From contig DDJS01000045.1 of NCBI GenBank assembly GCA_002339165.1, positions 12,977-45,872 of the forward strand: DNA of 32,896 nt. The letters are read 5' to 3'. Numbering within the stretch: position 1 is the first letter of the stretch; every line of letters begins with the position of its first letter. This DNA comes from Cellvibrionales bacterium UBA2618 (GTDB lineage Bacteria; Pseudomonadota; Gammaproteobacteria; Pseudomonadales; Porticoccaceae). Under the pieces are notes generated by a model. It made no database searches. It worked only from the letters and a program-made list of their open reading frames with translations, and had not been told where the DNA came from. The translations under genes were made by a program, and so were the position numbers. This document shows positions 1 to 7,895 of this stretch, one piece after another.

Positions 1-183
1 ATCACCATCACTATCGGTATCACTATCGGTCTCGGAATCCGAATCGGAATCACCGGCGCTATCCTCGGCAGCAGCGGCCGACGGGGCTTGAACTGCGCCA
101 TTGTCGTCAACCGCCACCGACGATGAACCGCCGCCACAGGCGGTCAACAACAAACCACTTAGAATCAAAAATACAACCTGCAT
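1..183 (-). CDS. Partial lipoprotein with acidic Ser/Asp-rich linker
   Basis: The first 61 codons of a gene that runs off the left edge. The ATG is at 181-183 with a GAGGG ribosome binding site about 10 nt upstream. The N-terminus has a short hydrophobic signal followed by a lipobox (Leu-Thr-Ala-Cys, Cys16), then Gly-Gly-Gly-Ser-Ser-Ser. This predicts cleavage by signal peptidase II and a lipid anchor. After a small Ala-rich stretch, residues 41-61 become almost pure Ser/Asp/Thr/Glu, encoded by degenerate 6-bp repeats (GATAGT/GATTCG type). Such linkers usually hold a surface or periplasmic domain away from the membrane, but that domain lies outside the window, so no function can be given. Confidence 0.75.
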   Translation of the reverse strand, partial: MQVVFLILSGLLLTACGGGSSSVAVDDNGAVQAPSAAAAEDSAGDSDSDSETDSDTDSDGD

Positions 184-409
184 TACGAACATCCCTCTAA
201 TAGACCGGCGCTGCGAATCCGTATCGCAGTGGCGCCGAGATCACCCCGATCGCACTGCCATCGGCTCGCGGTAATGGTATCGTGCGCGGTGACTCGTTTA
301 CCGTTACTGCGTCGCCTAGTACAAATTGGCAATCGACAACCACTGGGTCGTCGATTTTTGCGCATGCGGCATGCACAGCACCCTCATCGGGTAACTGCTG
401 GCGACCGCC
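184..409. other. Intergenic gap between spy-like and lipoprotein genes
   Basis: 226 bp without a credible gene. It should carry the lipoprotein promoter. The one structure seen is an inverted repeat with 7-bp arms (AATCGAC at 331-337, GTCGATT at 350-356), followed on the + strand by a short T-run. On the - strand, where the neighbouring genes lie, no T-run follows the stem, so I do not call it a terminator. Confidence 0.4.
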
Positions 410-784
410 TCAGCCCATGCTCAGTCCTTTTGGCCGCGGGCTTCTTTTTTGGTACTTCATCTGCCGCCGCTTAATCATGCCATCCAGCATAAGTATTTGA
501 TCGTCATTCAGGATCTCGCCCATTTGTGCTCGGTGGCGCTTTTTGAGTGCGCGCTTAGCATCGCCGAACTGTGTTCTTAATGCGCGCTTTTCAACCATCT
601 GCCGAGGCATCGCCTCGACAAAGCGATCGCTTTGTTCGGGCGTTAAACCAAGGCGCTCAACCAGCTTGTCGAGTTTTTCGGAGAGCTTGCCATCTACATC
701 TTGCGGTTGTGCCCAAGAACCTATCGAGCATCCAAGTGCGAGCATAAACAAGCAGGATTTTAACATCGAATCGAATCGTTTCAT
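410..784 (-). CDS. Spy/CpxP-like periplasmic protein
   Basis: A 124-residue exported protein. Residues 1-25 form a signal peptide (basic start, hydrophobic core, Ser-Trp-Ala before Gln26). The mature part is short, highly charged and predicted all-helical. It contains a Leu-Thr-Pro-Glu-Gln motif near residue 48, like the LTxxQ motif of Spy/CpxP proteins and related metal-resistance sensors. Spy and CpxP are periplasmic ATP-independent chaperones or stress modulators. The C-terminus is rich in Arg/Lys. The ATG has a good GAGG site about 8 nt upstream. It lies downstream of a BaeSR-like pair on the same strand; in E. coli spy is a BaeR target, so regulation by the neighbouring system is a reasonable inference. 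The family call rests on motif, size and context. Confidence 0.6.
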   Translation of the reverse strand: MKRFDSMLKSCLFMLALGCSIGSWAQPQDVDGKLSEKLDKLVERLGLTPEQSDRFVEAMPRQMVEKRALRTQFGDAKRALKKRHRAQMGEILNDDQILMLDGMIKRRQMKYQKRSPRPKGLSMG

Positions 785-1183
785 TTTAGTTACCTCAAGT
801 ATTGATCAGTTAAGTTATAAGTATCCGCACAGGTTATTCGCACCATTGATAGTTATATTCGCTGTCTGGTCGAGTGCGTTCAACCGCTCTATTAAGTAAC
901 CAAGCAGCGCGACTAGCATGATCGTTGCGTTCCTAGGTTACCCATGTGCCATGTTATTCTCTAGCGAGATACATTTTTTCCGGCCGAGGATTGTCGAGTT
1001 GAGCAACGCTCTAATGCTCTGACAGCCCCACCAGCCACGCGATGAATGCCTGTCAATCAGGTAGTCTCTAACGTCCTCGAATTGCGCCACATTGTTGCTG
1101 TTAACGGCAATCTGCGATGACCAGGTCAGTTTAGTCGAAAAAAATGCAGGAAATATGCAGTAAAAATGCAAATAATATGAATT
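785..1183. other. Long intergenic region upstream of the spy-like gene
   Basis: 399 bp between the response-regulator stop and the spy-like start. A 77-codon open frame (938-1171, -) starts with TTG, has no ribosome binding site, overlaps the 11-bp repeats and resembles no family I know, so I do not call it a gene. The region holds the repeat array described separately. Close to the spy-like start are two TATAAC-like hexamers on the - strand that could serve as -10 boxes, with no clear -35. A long leader or a small RNA is possible but not shown. Confidence 0.4.
1144..1181. repeat. 11-bp direct repeat array, candidate response-regulator site
   Basis: ATGCA occurs at 1144-1148, 1155-1159 and 1166-1170, with a fourth near copy, ATGAA, at 1177-1181. 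Each step is exactly 11 bp. Read on the - strand the unit is TGCATWTTT plus two variable bases. OmpR/PhoB-family regulators bind tandem direct repeats spaced one helical turn (11 bp) apart, and this array lies directly after a gene for such a regulator and before a likely target gene. A weak -10-like TAAACT (- strand, 1128-1133) lies 10 nt beyond the last repeat. The binding role is inferred. Confidence 0.5.
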
Positions 1184-1855
1184 TTAATGATCATTTTGAT
1201 ACTTGTAACCAGCACCATACACAGAGTGAATTACCTCGTAGCCGGGCAAGTGGTGATGAATTTTCTTACGCAATTTTTTAATGTGACTATCTATGGTTCG
1301 GTCGCTAACAATTCGATAATCGTTATAGATTGAAGACATGATTTCTCGACGCGAAAAAATACGCCGTGGCGAATCAAATAGCAATTTAAACAAGTGGTAT
1401 TCGACCACCGTTAAATGACTGTTAATACCCGCAACGCAGACGCTCAATGCGTCGCTGTCCACTTGAATAAGTTGCGTGCTGATGTCGCTGATTGCGCCTC
1501 TGCGCAACAGGGCTTTAACCCTGGCAACCGCCTCTCGAGGACTGTACGGTTTGCACAGGTAATCGTCGGCACCGGCTTCGAGCCCGACGATTCTGTGTAG
1601 TTCGTCGACTTTCGCTGTGGTGATCATAATCGGCGCCTGTGAAAAACTACGGATTTCTCGGCACACCTGTAAACCGTCCTTGCCGGGCAACATCAGGTCT
1701 AATAGGATAACGCTTGGAAAAAACTCCTTGACCCAGGCAATCACGGCACAACCATCGGAGATAATGTGCACGCGAAAATTGGCATTTTCAAGATAATCCT
1801 TTAAAAGCGCCGCCAAATCTGGCTGATCCTCTACCACCAAAATTAGATCATTCAT
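1184..1855 (-). CDS. baeR: BaeR-like response regulator (OmpR/PhoB family)
   Basis: A 223-residue two-domain regulator. The receiver domain (about 1-118) has the acidic pair Glu9/Asp10, phospho-acceptor Asp53 in an LLDLMLPG motif, Thr80 and Lys102. The C-terminal winged-helix DNA-binding domain (about 128-220) ends in the typical DRTIDSHIKKLRKK and YGAGYKY motifs. The stretch LEAGADDYLCKPYSPREAVARVK and the DYRIVSDRTIDSHIK segment match E. coli BaeR closely as I remember it. BaeR answers envelope damage and toxic compounds by activating spy and efflux genes. The start overlaps the end of the kinase gene by 4 nt, indicating translational coupling. The symbol is by similarity; orthology is likely but untested. 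Confidence 0.85.
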   Translation of the reverse strand: MNDLILVVEDQPDLAALLKDYLENANFRVHIISDGCAVIAWVKEFFPSVILLDLMLPGKDGLQVCREIRSFSQAPIMITTAKVDELHRIVGLEAGADDYLCKPYSPREAVARVKALLRRGAISDISTQLIQVDSDALSVCVAGINSHLTVVEYHLFKLLFDSPRRIFSRREIMSSIYNDYRIVSDRTIDSHIKKLRKKIHHHLPGYEVIHSVYGAGYKYQNDH

Positions 1856-3339
1856 GTTGATAGGCCGGGCAAATGGACCCTGATGGTCAAACCGCCAAGA
1901 TCAGATATTAGCGCCTCGATCTGGCCACCATGCGCCTCGACAATCTTTTTACAGATCGACAGACCCAAACCGGCGCCACCCGTGCTGCGATTTCTCGAGC
2001 CATCGACACGGTATAAACGATCAAATAATTTCGGCAAATGCTCGGCACCCACCGCAGGGGCTGAATCACTGATCTCAACGACGATAACCTCACCGCGGTT
2101 GACCACTCGAACTATGGCGCGACCCGGCGAGTCTGTGTAGCGAACACTATTGGCAAGTAAATTGTCGAATAATTGTCGCAATCGTTGCCCATCACCTATG
2201 CAGCGATCATCGGTTGCGCGCTCCACGTCAAGCAGCAACTCGATACCAGTCTTGGCTGCCAACGGTCGGCAATTTTTAATCGCGTCTTGCACAATCGGCA
2301 ATACGCTCAGAGCAGTTTTTTGATAGGTCACGACGCCTGCATCGGCAATAGACAGTTGGTAAAGGTCATCGATCAGCAGATTCAGTTGCGCAACCTGTAA
2401 ATTCAGCGATTCAACGCTCTCGATGCTGAGGGGCCGCACACCATCCAGCATCGCTTCAATCTGGCCTTGAATAAACGCCAACGGCGTGCGTAATTCGTGG
2501 GATATATCCGTCACCCAGGTTTGGCGCGCTTTGTAATTATTCTCCAATGTCACGGCTAGACTGTTGAAACCCTCTACCAACTGCGCTAACTCGTCATCTC
2601 TGTGGCCTGCGTGCCCAGCCGGTGATATCGCGCGCGCCGTTAAGTCCCCCGAGTTCAAACGGCGGGTCATCGTCAGTAAATCCCGTAGTGGTCGAACCAA
2701 TTGACCAGACAGCGGAATAGCGATCGCCAGTGACACGGCAAATAGAGCCAGGGTGATCATGACAAACGCCGTCTTCTGCCGGTGGGCAAATTCACTCGCG
2801 ATGCCCTTGAGGGGGCCATGACCGCGCTGCAACACTAGGTAGCCCACGATTATAGCATCGCTCATAATCGGCTGACGCAATGATCGCACGCCAACGCCAG
2901 GTGATCCAATCACACGCTCGCCAAATCTATCCTGCAAGCTGACGCGATGGGCCAAATTAGCCCGCGATAGCGAACGAATTTTGGTCATATTTTGGTCTGC
3001 TGGTGGTGCTCCAGTGGGTCTTTGCCAAGTAGGCGATAGTGCTGCAGATGACGCGGCTTTGCGCTCCCGTTGTAAAGTTTGCGCCGGCGAAAAAATATGG
3101 CGTTGGGTAAATTGGCGCCATTCGCGCCGGTTATCTGCAAACCTGCGCCAACTTTTATGCTCGACATAGTGGCTTACCAGCGCGCGATTTAATTGGTTCA
3201 GTACCTCGGCATCTCGTGAATCGAGATAGGCCATAAAATTGCGCCCAAAACTCCACTGGCCAATCATCAGCATCCCAACCACAGCCGTGGTTGCCACGGC
3301 GAGGATCGAAACGATTAATTTCGCGCGAATGCTAAACAT
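1852..3339 (-). CDS. baeS: BaeS-like sensor histidine kinase
   Basis: An inner-membrane sensor kinase of 495 residues from the ATG at 3337-3339. TM1 lies at about residues 6-29 and TM2 at about 189-211. Between them is a periplasmic sensor region of about 155 residues, rich in Arg and Gln. A HAMP linker follows, then the dimerisation/phosphotransfer helix with DISHELRTPLAF (His281), an N-box with NLLANSVRYTD, an unusual G1 box DSAPAVG (BaeS has a similar DSAPGV) and the G2 box GGAGLGLSI. The IEAMLDGVRPL segment after the H-box also resembles BaeS. An in-frame TTG at 3358-3360 would add seven residues; neither start has a clear Shine-Dalgarno sequence. The TTG lies in one arm of an inverted repeat, so I prefer the ATG. 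Confidence 0.85.
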   Translation of the reverse strand: MFSIRAKLIVSILAVATTAVVGMLMIGQWSFGRNFMAYLDSRDAEVLNQLNRALVSHYVEHKSWRRFADNRREWRQFTQRHIFSPAQTLQRERKAASSAALSPTWQRPTGAPPADQNMTKIRSLSRANLAHRVSLQDRFGERVIGSPGVGVRSLRQPIMSDAIIVGYLVLQRGHGPLKGIASEFAHRQKTAFVMITLALFAVSLAIAIPLSGQLVRPLRDLLTMTRRLNSGDLTARAISPAGHAGHRDDELAQLVEGFNSLAVTLENNYKARQTWVTDISHELRTPLAFIQGQIEAMLDGVRPLSIESVESLNLQVAQLNLLIDDLYQLSIADAGVVTYQKTALSVLPIVQDAIKNCRPLAAKTGIELLLDVERATDDRCIGDGQRLRQLFDNLLANSVRYTDSPGRAIVRVVNRGEVIVVEISDSAPAVGAEHLPKLFDRLYRVDGSRNRSTGGAGLGLSICKKIVEAHGGQIEALISDLGGLTIRVHLPGLST

Positions 3340-3356
3340 AGTTGCATTATCGACAG

Positions 3357-3377
3357 CCAATAGAAAAATGCTATTGG
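3357..3377. repeat. Inverted repeat just upstream of the sensor kinase start
   Basis: Perfect 7-bp arms CCAATAG (3357-3363) and CTATTGG (3371-3377) around a 7-nt A/T-rich loop, ending 18 nt upstream of the kinase ATG. It could be an operator or an mRNA hairpin at the translation start, which has no visible Shine-Dalgarno sequence. Confidence 0.4.
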
Positions 3378-3589
3378 TTCATAGGATTTGCACGCTAGTT
3401 GCACATTCGCAAGCCCTTATGATGGCCGTTCAACAACGCCTTCGTAGAGTAATTTTTATAAGCGCAGTCAACCACTTAACAGACAGCATGCCGACCTAAA
3501 GCTCCGTGTAAAAAGCCCCTAAAAAAATTTCTTGAGAAAGCGTCTTAAAAATTACCGCGATAACCTGTGGTGATAAAGTGCCCTGCCAA

Positions 3590-3618
3590 AAAAAACCTCG
3601 CCGATGGCGAGGTTTTTT
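3590..3618 (-). terminator. Rho-independent terminator of the pnt operon
   Basis: A symmetric hairpin: A6 plus CCTCGCC, a GAT loop, then GGCGAGG plus T6 on the + strand. Because the A and T tracts mirror each other it can stop transcription from both sides. It lies about 28 nt past the pntB stop, so it most likely ends the pntAA-pntAB-pntB transcript before the kinase promoter region. Confidence 0.85.
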
Positions 3619-3646
3619 AATCGATGTAGGTACTAACCAAGCCAAG

Positions 3647-5092
3647 CTATGCCTGATTCAACGCCGTGGTCATCTCAATAACCGCCTTCTTACCATCGCC
3701 GTACACCATAATAGTATTGTCCATAGCAAAAAGCGGATTCGGCAAACCGGCAAAACCCGGACTCAGCGAACGCTTGATGACCACCACCGTTTTGGCATAG
3801 TCAACATTGAGAATCGGCATACCATAGATCGGGCTACCCTCGACATCACGAGCCATGGGATTAACCACATCGTTGGCACCCAGCACGATGGCAACGTCGG
3901 TATCATCAAACGTCGGATTAATTTTATCCATCTCGACCAATTTATCGTACGGCACTTCGGCCTCAGCCAACAAAACGTTCATATGCCCCGGCATCCGCCC
4001 AGCCACTGGATGAATACCGTACTCAACCTCTGTCCCTCGCGCCTCCATAGCATTCGCTAGTTCGCGCACCGCATGTTGAGCCTGAGCCATAGCCATGCCG
4101 TAACCCGGCACGATAACCACGCGCTTGGCCGTCTCGAGGATCAACGCCACTTCGTCAGCCTGGGCACTGGTGACCTTACCGGCGTAGATCTCATCGGCAT
4201 CGATGGTCTCTCCGCCCTCGGCCATTTTTCCAAACAGCACATTGCCCAACGAGCGATTCATGGCAACGCACATGATATTGGTCAGAATCAATCCCGAGGT
4301 ACCCACCAGCGAACCGGCAATAATCAGTACTGTATTGCCGAGGATAAAGCCCGCCAGCGCGGCGGCAATCCCTGAATACGAATTTAATAACGCAATAACC
4401 ACCGGCATGTCGGCGCCGCCGATCGGGATGACCAAAAAGATACCCAACAAAAACGCCAAGCCAATCAGCATCAACATGGCCGACGTGTTACCCGGATCCA
4501 TGACCACCGTACCCACGGCAAATAACGCCGCAGCCAGCAAAAGTCCATTGCCTATGGGACCGCCAGGGAGACCGTAACTGTTCTTCATAATCTCTTTTAG
4601 CTTGGTAAATGCAACCGCGCTACCGGTCAGTGTCAGCGCACCGATTAGTACCGTCAATGCGATCGAAATTAACGTAACGGTACCTTGAAAACCATCGCCA
4701 AAGGCACTGCTGCCAACCGCCATCGGTGTCGCTAAATCGGCCACCGAAGTGGCATTCAAACCCAACCGCGAGTAGTACTCGGCCAGCGCTATACACAACG
4801 ATGCGCCGCCACCGAAACCATTGAGAAGGGCGACCATTTCTGGCATTGACGTCATCTGAATGCGCAGCGCCATCAGCGCACCAATCAGCGTACCTACCGT
4901 CACGCCCGCGACAATGTAAGTCATGTTGACGACACTGCTATCCATCAACGTGACAATAACCGCAACCATCATGCCCACGGCAGATAAAAGATTACCGCGT
5001 ACGGCAGTTTTCGGCTTGGTCAGGCCCTTGATGCCTAAAATAAACAGCACGCCAGCGATCAAATAAACCAGATTCACTAAATTGGGATTCAT
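3647..5092 (-). CDS. pntB: NAD(P) transhydrogenase subunit beta
   Basis: A 481-residue inner-membrane protein, slightly longer than E. coli PntB (462). The N-terminal part (about 1-285) is a bundle of hydrophobic segments, including the conserved EMVALLNGFGGGAS and IPIGGADMPVVIALLNSYSG stretches of the proton-channel domain. The C-terminal 180 residues form the soluble NADP(H)-binding domain III, with VPGYGMAMAQAQ, HPVAGRMPGHMNVLLAEA and VLGANDVVNP motifs. With PntAA and PntAB it couples proton re-entry to hydride transfer from NADH to NADP+. Its ATG follows the pntAB stop by 3 nt and has AGGAAG as ribosome binding site inside the end of pntAB. Identification is clear. Confidence 0.96.
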   Translation of the reverse strand: MNPNLVNLVYLIAGVLFILGIKGLTKPKTAVRGNLLSAVGMMVAVIVTLMDSSVVNMTYIVAGVTVGTLIGALMALRIQMTSMPEMVALLNGFGGGASLCIALAEYYSRLGLNATSVADLATPMAVGSSAFGDGFQGTVTLISIALTVLIGALTLTGSAVAFTKLKEIMKNSYGLPGGPIGNGLLLAAALFAVGTVVMDPGNTSAMLMLIGLAFLLGIFLVIPIGGADMPVVIALLNSYSGIAAALAGFILGNTVLIIAGSLVGTSGLILTNIMCVAMNRSLGNVLFGKMAEGGETIDADEIYAGKVTSAQADEVALILETAKRVVIVPGYGMAMAQAQHAVRELANAMEARGTEVEYGIHPVAGRMPGHMNVLLAEAEVPYDKLVEMDKINPTFDDTDVAIVLGANDVVNPMARDVEGSPIYGMPILNVDYAKTVVVIKRSLSPGFAGLPNPLFAMDNTIMVYGDGKKAVIEMTTALNQA

Positions 5093-5095
5093 AGC

Positions 5096-5377
5096 TTACT
5101 TCCTTTTAAACATCGAGAGCATGCGGTTGGTGACAAGATAGCCACCCACTACGTTTAAAGTTGCCAGGGTCACAGCGACGAAACCTAGGATATTCACTAA
5201 CAGCGGCGAGGTGTCTGAGCCGGCCGCCAGTAGAGCTCCGACCAGAGTGATCCCCGAGACTGCATTGGTACCAGACATCAGCGGCGTGTGTAAGGTCGGC
5301 GGTACCTTAGTGATCAATTCAACGCCGAGGAAAAGTGACAGTACGAACAATGCCAACAATAGTATAGTAACTTCCAT
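5096..5377 (-). CDS. pntAB: NAD(P) transhydrogenase subunit alpha part 2
   Basis: A 93-residue membrane protein with about three hydrophobic helices, carrying VPPTLHTPLMSGTNAVSGI, the hallmark of the alpha-subunit membrane domain. In E. coli this segment is fused to the NAD-binding domain in one PntA chain; here it is a separate gene, as in alphaproteobacteria and many other gammaproteobacteria. The start has a strong AAGGGAG site 8-9 nt upstream. It is 23 nt from the pntAA stop and 3 nt from the pntB start, the middle gene of a tight operon. Confidence 0.95.
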   Translation of the reverse strand: MEVTILLLALFVLSLFLGVELITKVPPTLHTPLMSGTNAVSGITLVGALLAAGSDTSPLLVNILGFVAVTLATLNVVGGYLVTNRMLSMFKRK

Positions 5378-5400
5378 TAACGAGACTCCCTTAGCCTGTA

Positions 5401-6603
5401 TTATTCTGTTGCCGACGTTTCGGCGGGTTCAGATTTAACCTCGAGTGCAGGCAAATCGAGTAACTTGCGCATATGCGGGTGCGGCACATCTCCAGCGTGA
5501 GCAACCAATGTTCCAGCGACAATTTCATCGTTGTGATCCATCGCTAAATTGCCCTCGTCGTCGAGAATTAAATTGAGTAACGTCTCGATATTTTTGCCGT
5601 ACATTTGGCTGGCGTGAAACGCCAGCGTCGCGGGCACGTTTTCCGGCCCTATAATGGTCACTCCATGGCTTTGCACCGTCTTTCCCTGTTCGGTCAAAGC
5701 GCAGTTTCCGCCGCGCTCTGCGGCCAGATCGACAATCACCGACCCCGACTTCATCGCCACCAACATGTCTTCAGTTACCAAGATGGGCGATTTAGCACCG
5801 GGAACCGCCGCGGTAGTAATAATCACGTCTTGCTGGGCAACGACAGCGGTCATCAACTCTCTCTGACGCGCTAAAAATTCCTCACCCTGCTGCTTGGCAT
5901 AACCGCCGGATCCCTCTGATTCACCCGTATCTAGGTCCAGTTCCACCGGCTTCGCGCCCACCGAAATAATCTGTTCGCGCGCAGCTGGACGTACGTCATA
6001 GGCCTCGACCACAGCACCCAATCGTTTAGCGGTGGCACAGGCTTGGAGGCCGGCCACTCCGACGCCCATAATCAAAACTCGCGCCGGTGCCAGTGTGCCA
6101 GCGGCGGTCATCAACATCGGAAATATTCGCGGTGACGCTGACGCAGCCATCAACACCGCTTTATAACCTGCCAATGTCGCCATCGACGACAGTACATCCA
6201 TGCTCTGCGCTCGGCTGATGCGAGGTACCAATTCGAGTGCCAGCGCCGAAGCGCCGGTATCGGCCACTGATTTTGCAGCCGCTGGACTGGCCAGCGGATC
6301 CATCATGCCGATAACCAGTTGACCGGCGCGTAAATGGCTTAAGTCAGAATCGCTATTTTCGTTGTTCGAGCCAAAGCTTTGCACCTGGGTCACAATGTCG
6401 GCTGTTGCAAAAATTTCCGCCCTATCATCGGTAAAAGTCGCGCCTACAGCCTCGTACTCAGCGTCCAAATACCCGGCATTCACACCAGCACCAGACTGCA
6501 TCAAGACTTTGGCACCTTTACTGACCATCGCCTCGACGTTGCTTGGAACCATCGCAACGCGCACTTCGCCAGTTTTAATTTCTGAGGGGATTCCAATAAT
6601 CAC
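5401..6603 (-). CDS. pntAA: NAD(P) transhydrogenase subunit alpha part 1
   Basis: A 400-residue soluble domain I protein that binds NAD(H) and passes hydride to PntB domain III. Family marks are the N-terminal GIPSEIKTGEVRVAMVP stretch (shared with alanine dehydrogenase), the GxGxxG-type nucleotide motif GVGVAGLQA followed by AYDVRP, and the VIVDLAAERGGNC segment. The C-terminal tail is acidic and low in complexity, and there is no membrane segment, in keeping with the split gene arrangement. The start is GTG at 6601-6603 with AGGAGA about 8 nt upstream. It is the first gene of pntAA-pntAB-pntB; a promoter candidate lies about 60 nt upstream. Confidence 0.95.
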   Translation of the reverse strand: MIIGIPSEIKTGEVRVAMVPSNVEAMVSKGAKVLMQSGAGVNAGYLDAEYEAVGATFTDDRAEIFATADIVTQVQSFGSNNENSDSDLSHLRAGQLVIGMMDPLASPAAAKSVADTGASALALELVPRISRAQSMDVLSSMATLAGYKAVLMAASASPRIFPMLMTAAGTLAPARVLIMGVGVAGLQACATAKRLGAVVEAYDVRPAAREQIISVGAKPVELDLDTGESEGSGGYAKQQGEEFLARQRELMTAVVAQQDVIITTAAVPGAKSPILVTEDMLVAMKSGSVIVDLAAERGGNCALTEQGKTVQSHGVTIIGPENVPATLAFHASQMYGKNIETLLNLILDDEGNLAMDHNDEIVAGTLVAHAGDVPHPHMRKLLDLPALEVKSEPAETSATE

Positions 6604-6665
6604 TCACTTCTCCTAGGGTCTATAGCGGTCGGCTTAAAAATTAAATTTTATTCAAGTAAGGTAAA

Positions 6666-6693
6666 ATAATAGCAAAGACACCGGCGCTCGCAA
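6666..6693 (-). promoter_or_regulatory. Candidate sigma70 promoter for the pnt operon
   Basis: On the - strand, TTGCGA (-35) and TATTAT (-10, five of six matches) are separated by 16 nt. The expected transcript start is about 55 nt upstream of the pntAA GTG. Called by eye from consensus only; the surrounding 229-bp gap is A/T-rich. Confidence 0.4.
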
Positions 6694-6832
6694 AGAACTA
6701 TCGACTCAATCAGACAACCGAATGCCGCTGTAATCAAACTATTTCACTAATGTAAGTCTAGTAATATCATAAAGAATGGTCGCTTTTTATTTGCTATATT
6801 CGATATTCGTACAATCAACACTCTTAAAATCG

Positions 6833-7789
6833 CTAGCGCATTCTGGATATTGAAAAGTCAGCCAGCGCCAGCAGAGCTTCTGTATGTGGGTTGCGCGGCA
6901 GGTCGACCAGCGCTAAACGCGCCTGTTCTACTTGATATCGAGCGATCCCGAGAGCGTAATCTAAGCCCCCAGACGCCTCGACCAGCTCGAGAATAGTACT
7001 AAATTCCTCTTTGCGCTGTCCCCTGACGATGTCCTTGATCAATTTGGAAGTCTCGACATCGGCCTGCTCCCGCGCGTAGATGAGTGGCAATGTCATCTTG
7101 CCTTCGGCGAGATCAGCGCCGATATTCTTTCCTATATCACCCACCACACCGCGATAATCGAGAATATCATCGGTAATTTGAAAGGCCATCCCTAAGTGCT
7201 TACCAAAAGCCGCCATCGACAGCTCACGTTGGCCCGCGAGGATTCCTCCTAAACGCGCTGAAGCTTCGAATAACACCGCAGTTTTTTTATAGATGACCTC
7301 GTTGTAGGTAGATTCACCTATATCTGGGTTACCGGCGTTGGCCATCTGCTGGACCTCGCCCTCTGAGATTAGATTACTGGCATCGGCGATGATCGCCATA
7401 ATCGGCAAGCTGCCAATCTCAACCAACATTTGAAAGGCTCGCGAGTAGAGGAAATCCCCGACTAAGACGCTTGGTGCATTACCCCATTGGCTATTTGCCG
7501 TGTGTCTGCCCCGCCGCAGCGCGGACACATCAACCACGTCATCATGTAACAGTGTCGCGGTGTGGATAAATTCAATAACCGCAGCTGCGGTGACATGTTG
7601 TTGGCCACGGTAATCATTGGCCATTGCGCTAAGCAGGACCAGCAGGGGCCGCAGGCGTTTACCGCCGGATTCGACAATGTAGTGGCCAATGTTTTCGACC
7701 AGATCGACATCGGAGTGCAAACTGCTGACGATTAAGTCATTGACTGCGGCAAATTCGACTTTGACAGGGTTTTGAAAGCTACTAATCAA
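6833..7789 (-). CDS. ispB: Octaprenyl-diphosphate synthase-like polyprenyl synthase
   Basis: A 318-residue all-helical trans-prenyltransferase, close to E. coli IspB (323). It extends farnesyl diphosphate with isopentenyl diphosphate units to make the quinone side chain. The first Asp-rich motif is LLHDDVVD (residues 83-87 DDVVD), the second TDDILD (207-211). The GGKRLRPLL substrate-binding motif is at 42-50 and KTAVLFEA near 169. Small residues before the first DDxxD fit a long-chain product; the exact length (C40 or near) cannot be read from sequence. The only in-frame start before an upstream stop is TTG at 7787-7789, without a clear Shine-Dalgarno, but a promoter candidate lies just upstream. 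It is divergent from fabA. Confidence 0.9.
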   Translation of the reverse strand: MISSFQNPVKVEFAAVNDLIVSSLHSDVDLVENIGHYIVESGGKRLRPLLVLLSAMANDYRGQQHVTAAAVIEFIHTATLLHDDVVDVSALRRGRHTANSQWGNAPSVLVGDFLYSRAFQMLVEIGSLPIMAIIADASNLISEGEVQQMANAGNPDIGESTYNEVIYKKTAVLFEASARLGGILAGQRELSMAAFGKHLGMAFQITDDILDYRGVVGDIGKNIGADLAEGKMTLPLIYAREQADVETSKLIKDIVRGQRKEEFSTILELVEASGGLDYALGIARYQVEQARLALVDLPRNPHTEALLALADFSISRMR

Positions 7790-7820
7790 GGATGGTTGTG
7801 CCGTAAATTACTAAGCGAAT

Positions 7821-7849
7821 ATGCTAGGCAGACCCTGCTTCACTGTCAA
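7821..7849 (-). promoter_or_regulatory. Candidate sigma70 promoter for ispB
   Basis: On the - strand, a perfect TTGACA (-35, 7844-7849) lies 17 nt from TAGCAT (-10, 7821-7826). The transcript would start about 25 nt before the ispB TTG, which supports that start. A second TTGACA at 7870-7875 has a weaker TCTATT 16 nt away, so two overlapping promoters are possible. Confidence 0.45.
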
Positions 7850-7895
7850 TAGAAATGTTCCGATGATTGTGTCAACATTGAAGTTTATTTACGTG

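Noticed and set aside
938..1171. 77-codon open frame on the - strand in the gap after the response regulator
   Set aside because: It starts with TTG, has no ribosome binding site, overlaps the repeat array and resembles no known family.
3578..4060. 160-codon open frame on the + strand at the end of pntB
   Set aside because: Antisense to pntB and running through the pnt terminator; Arg/His-rich as expected from a shadow frame.
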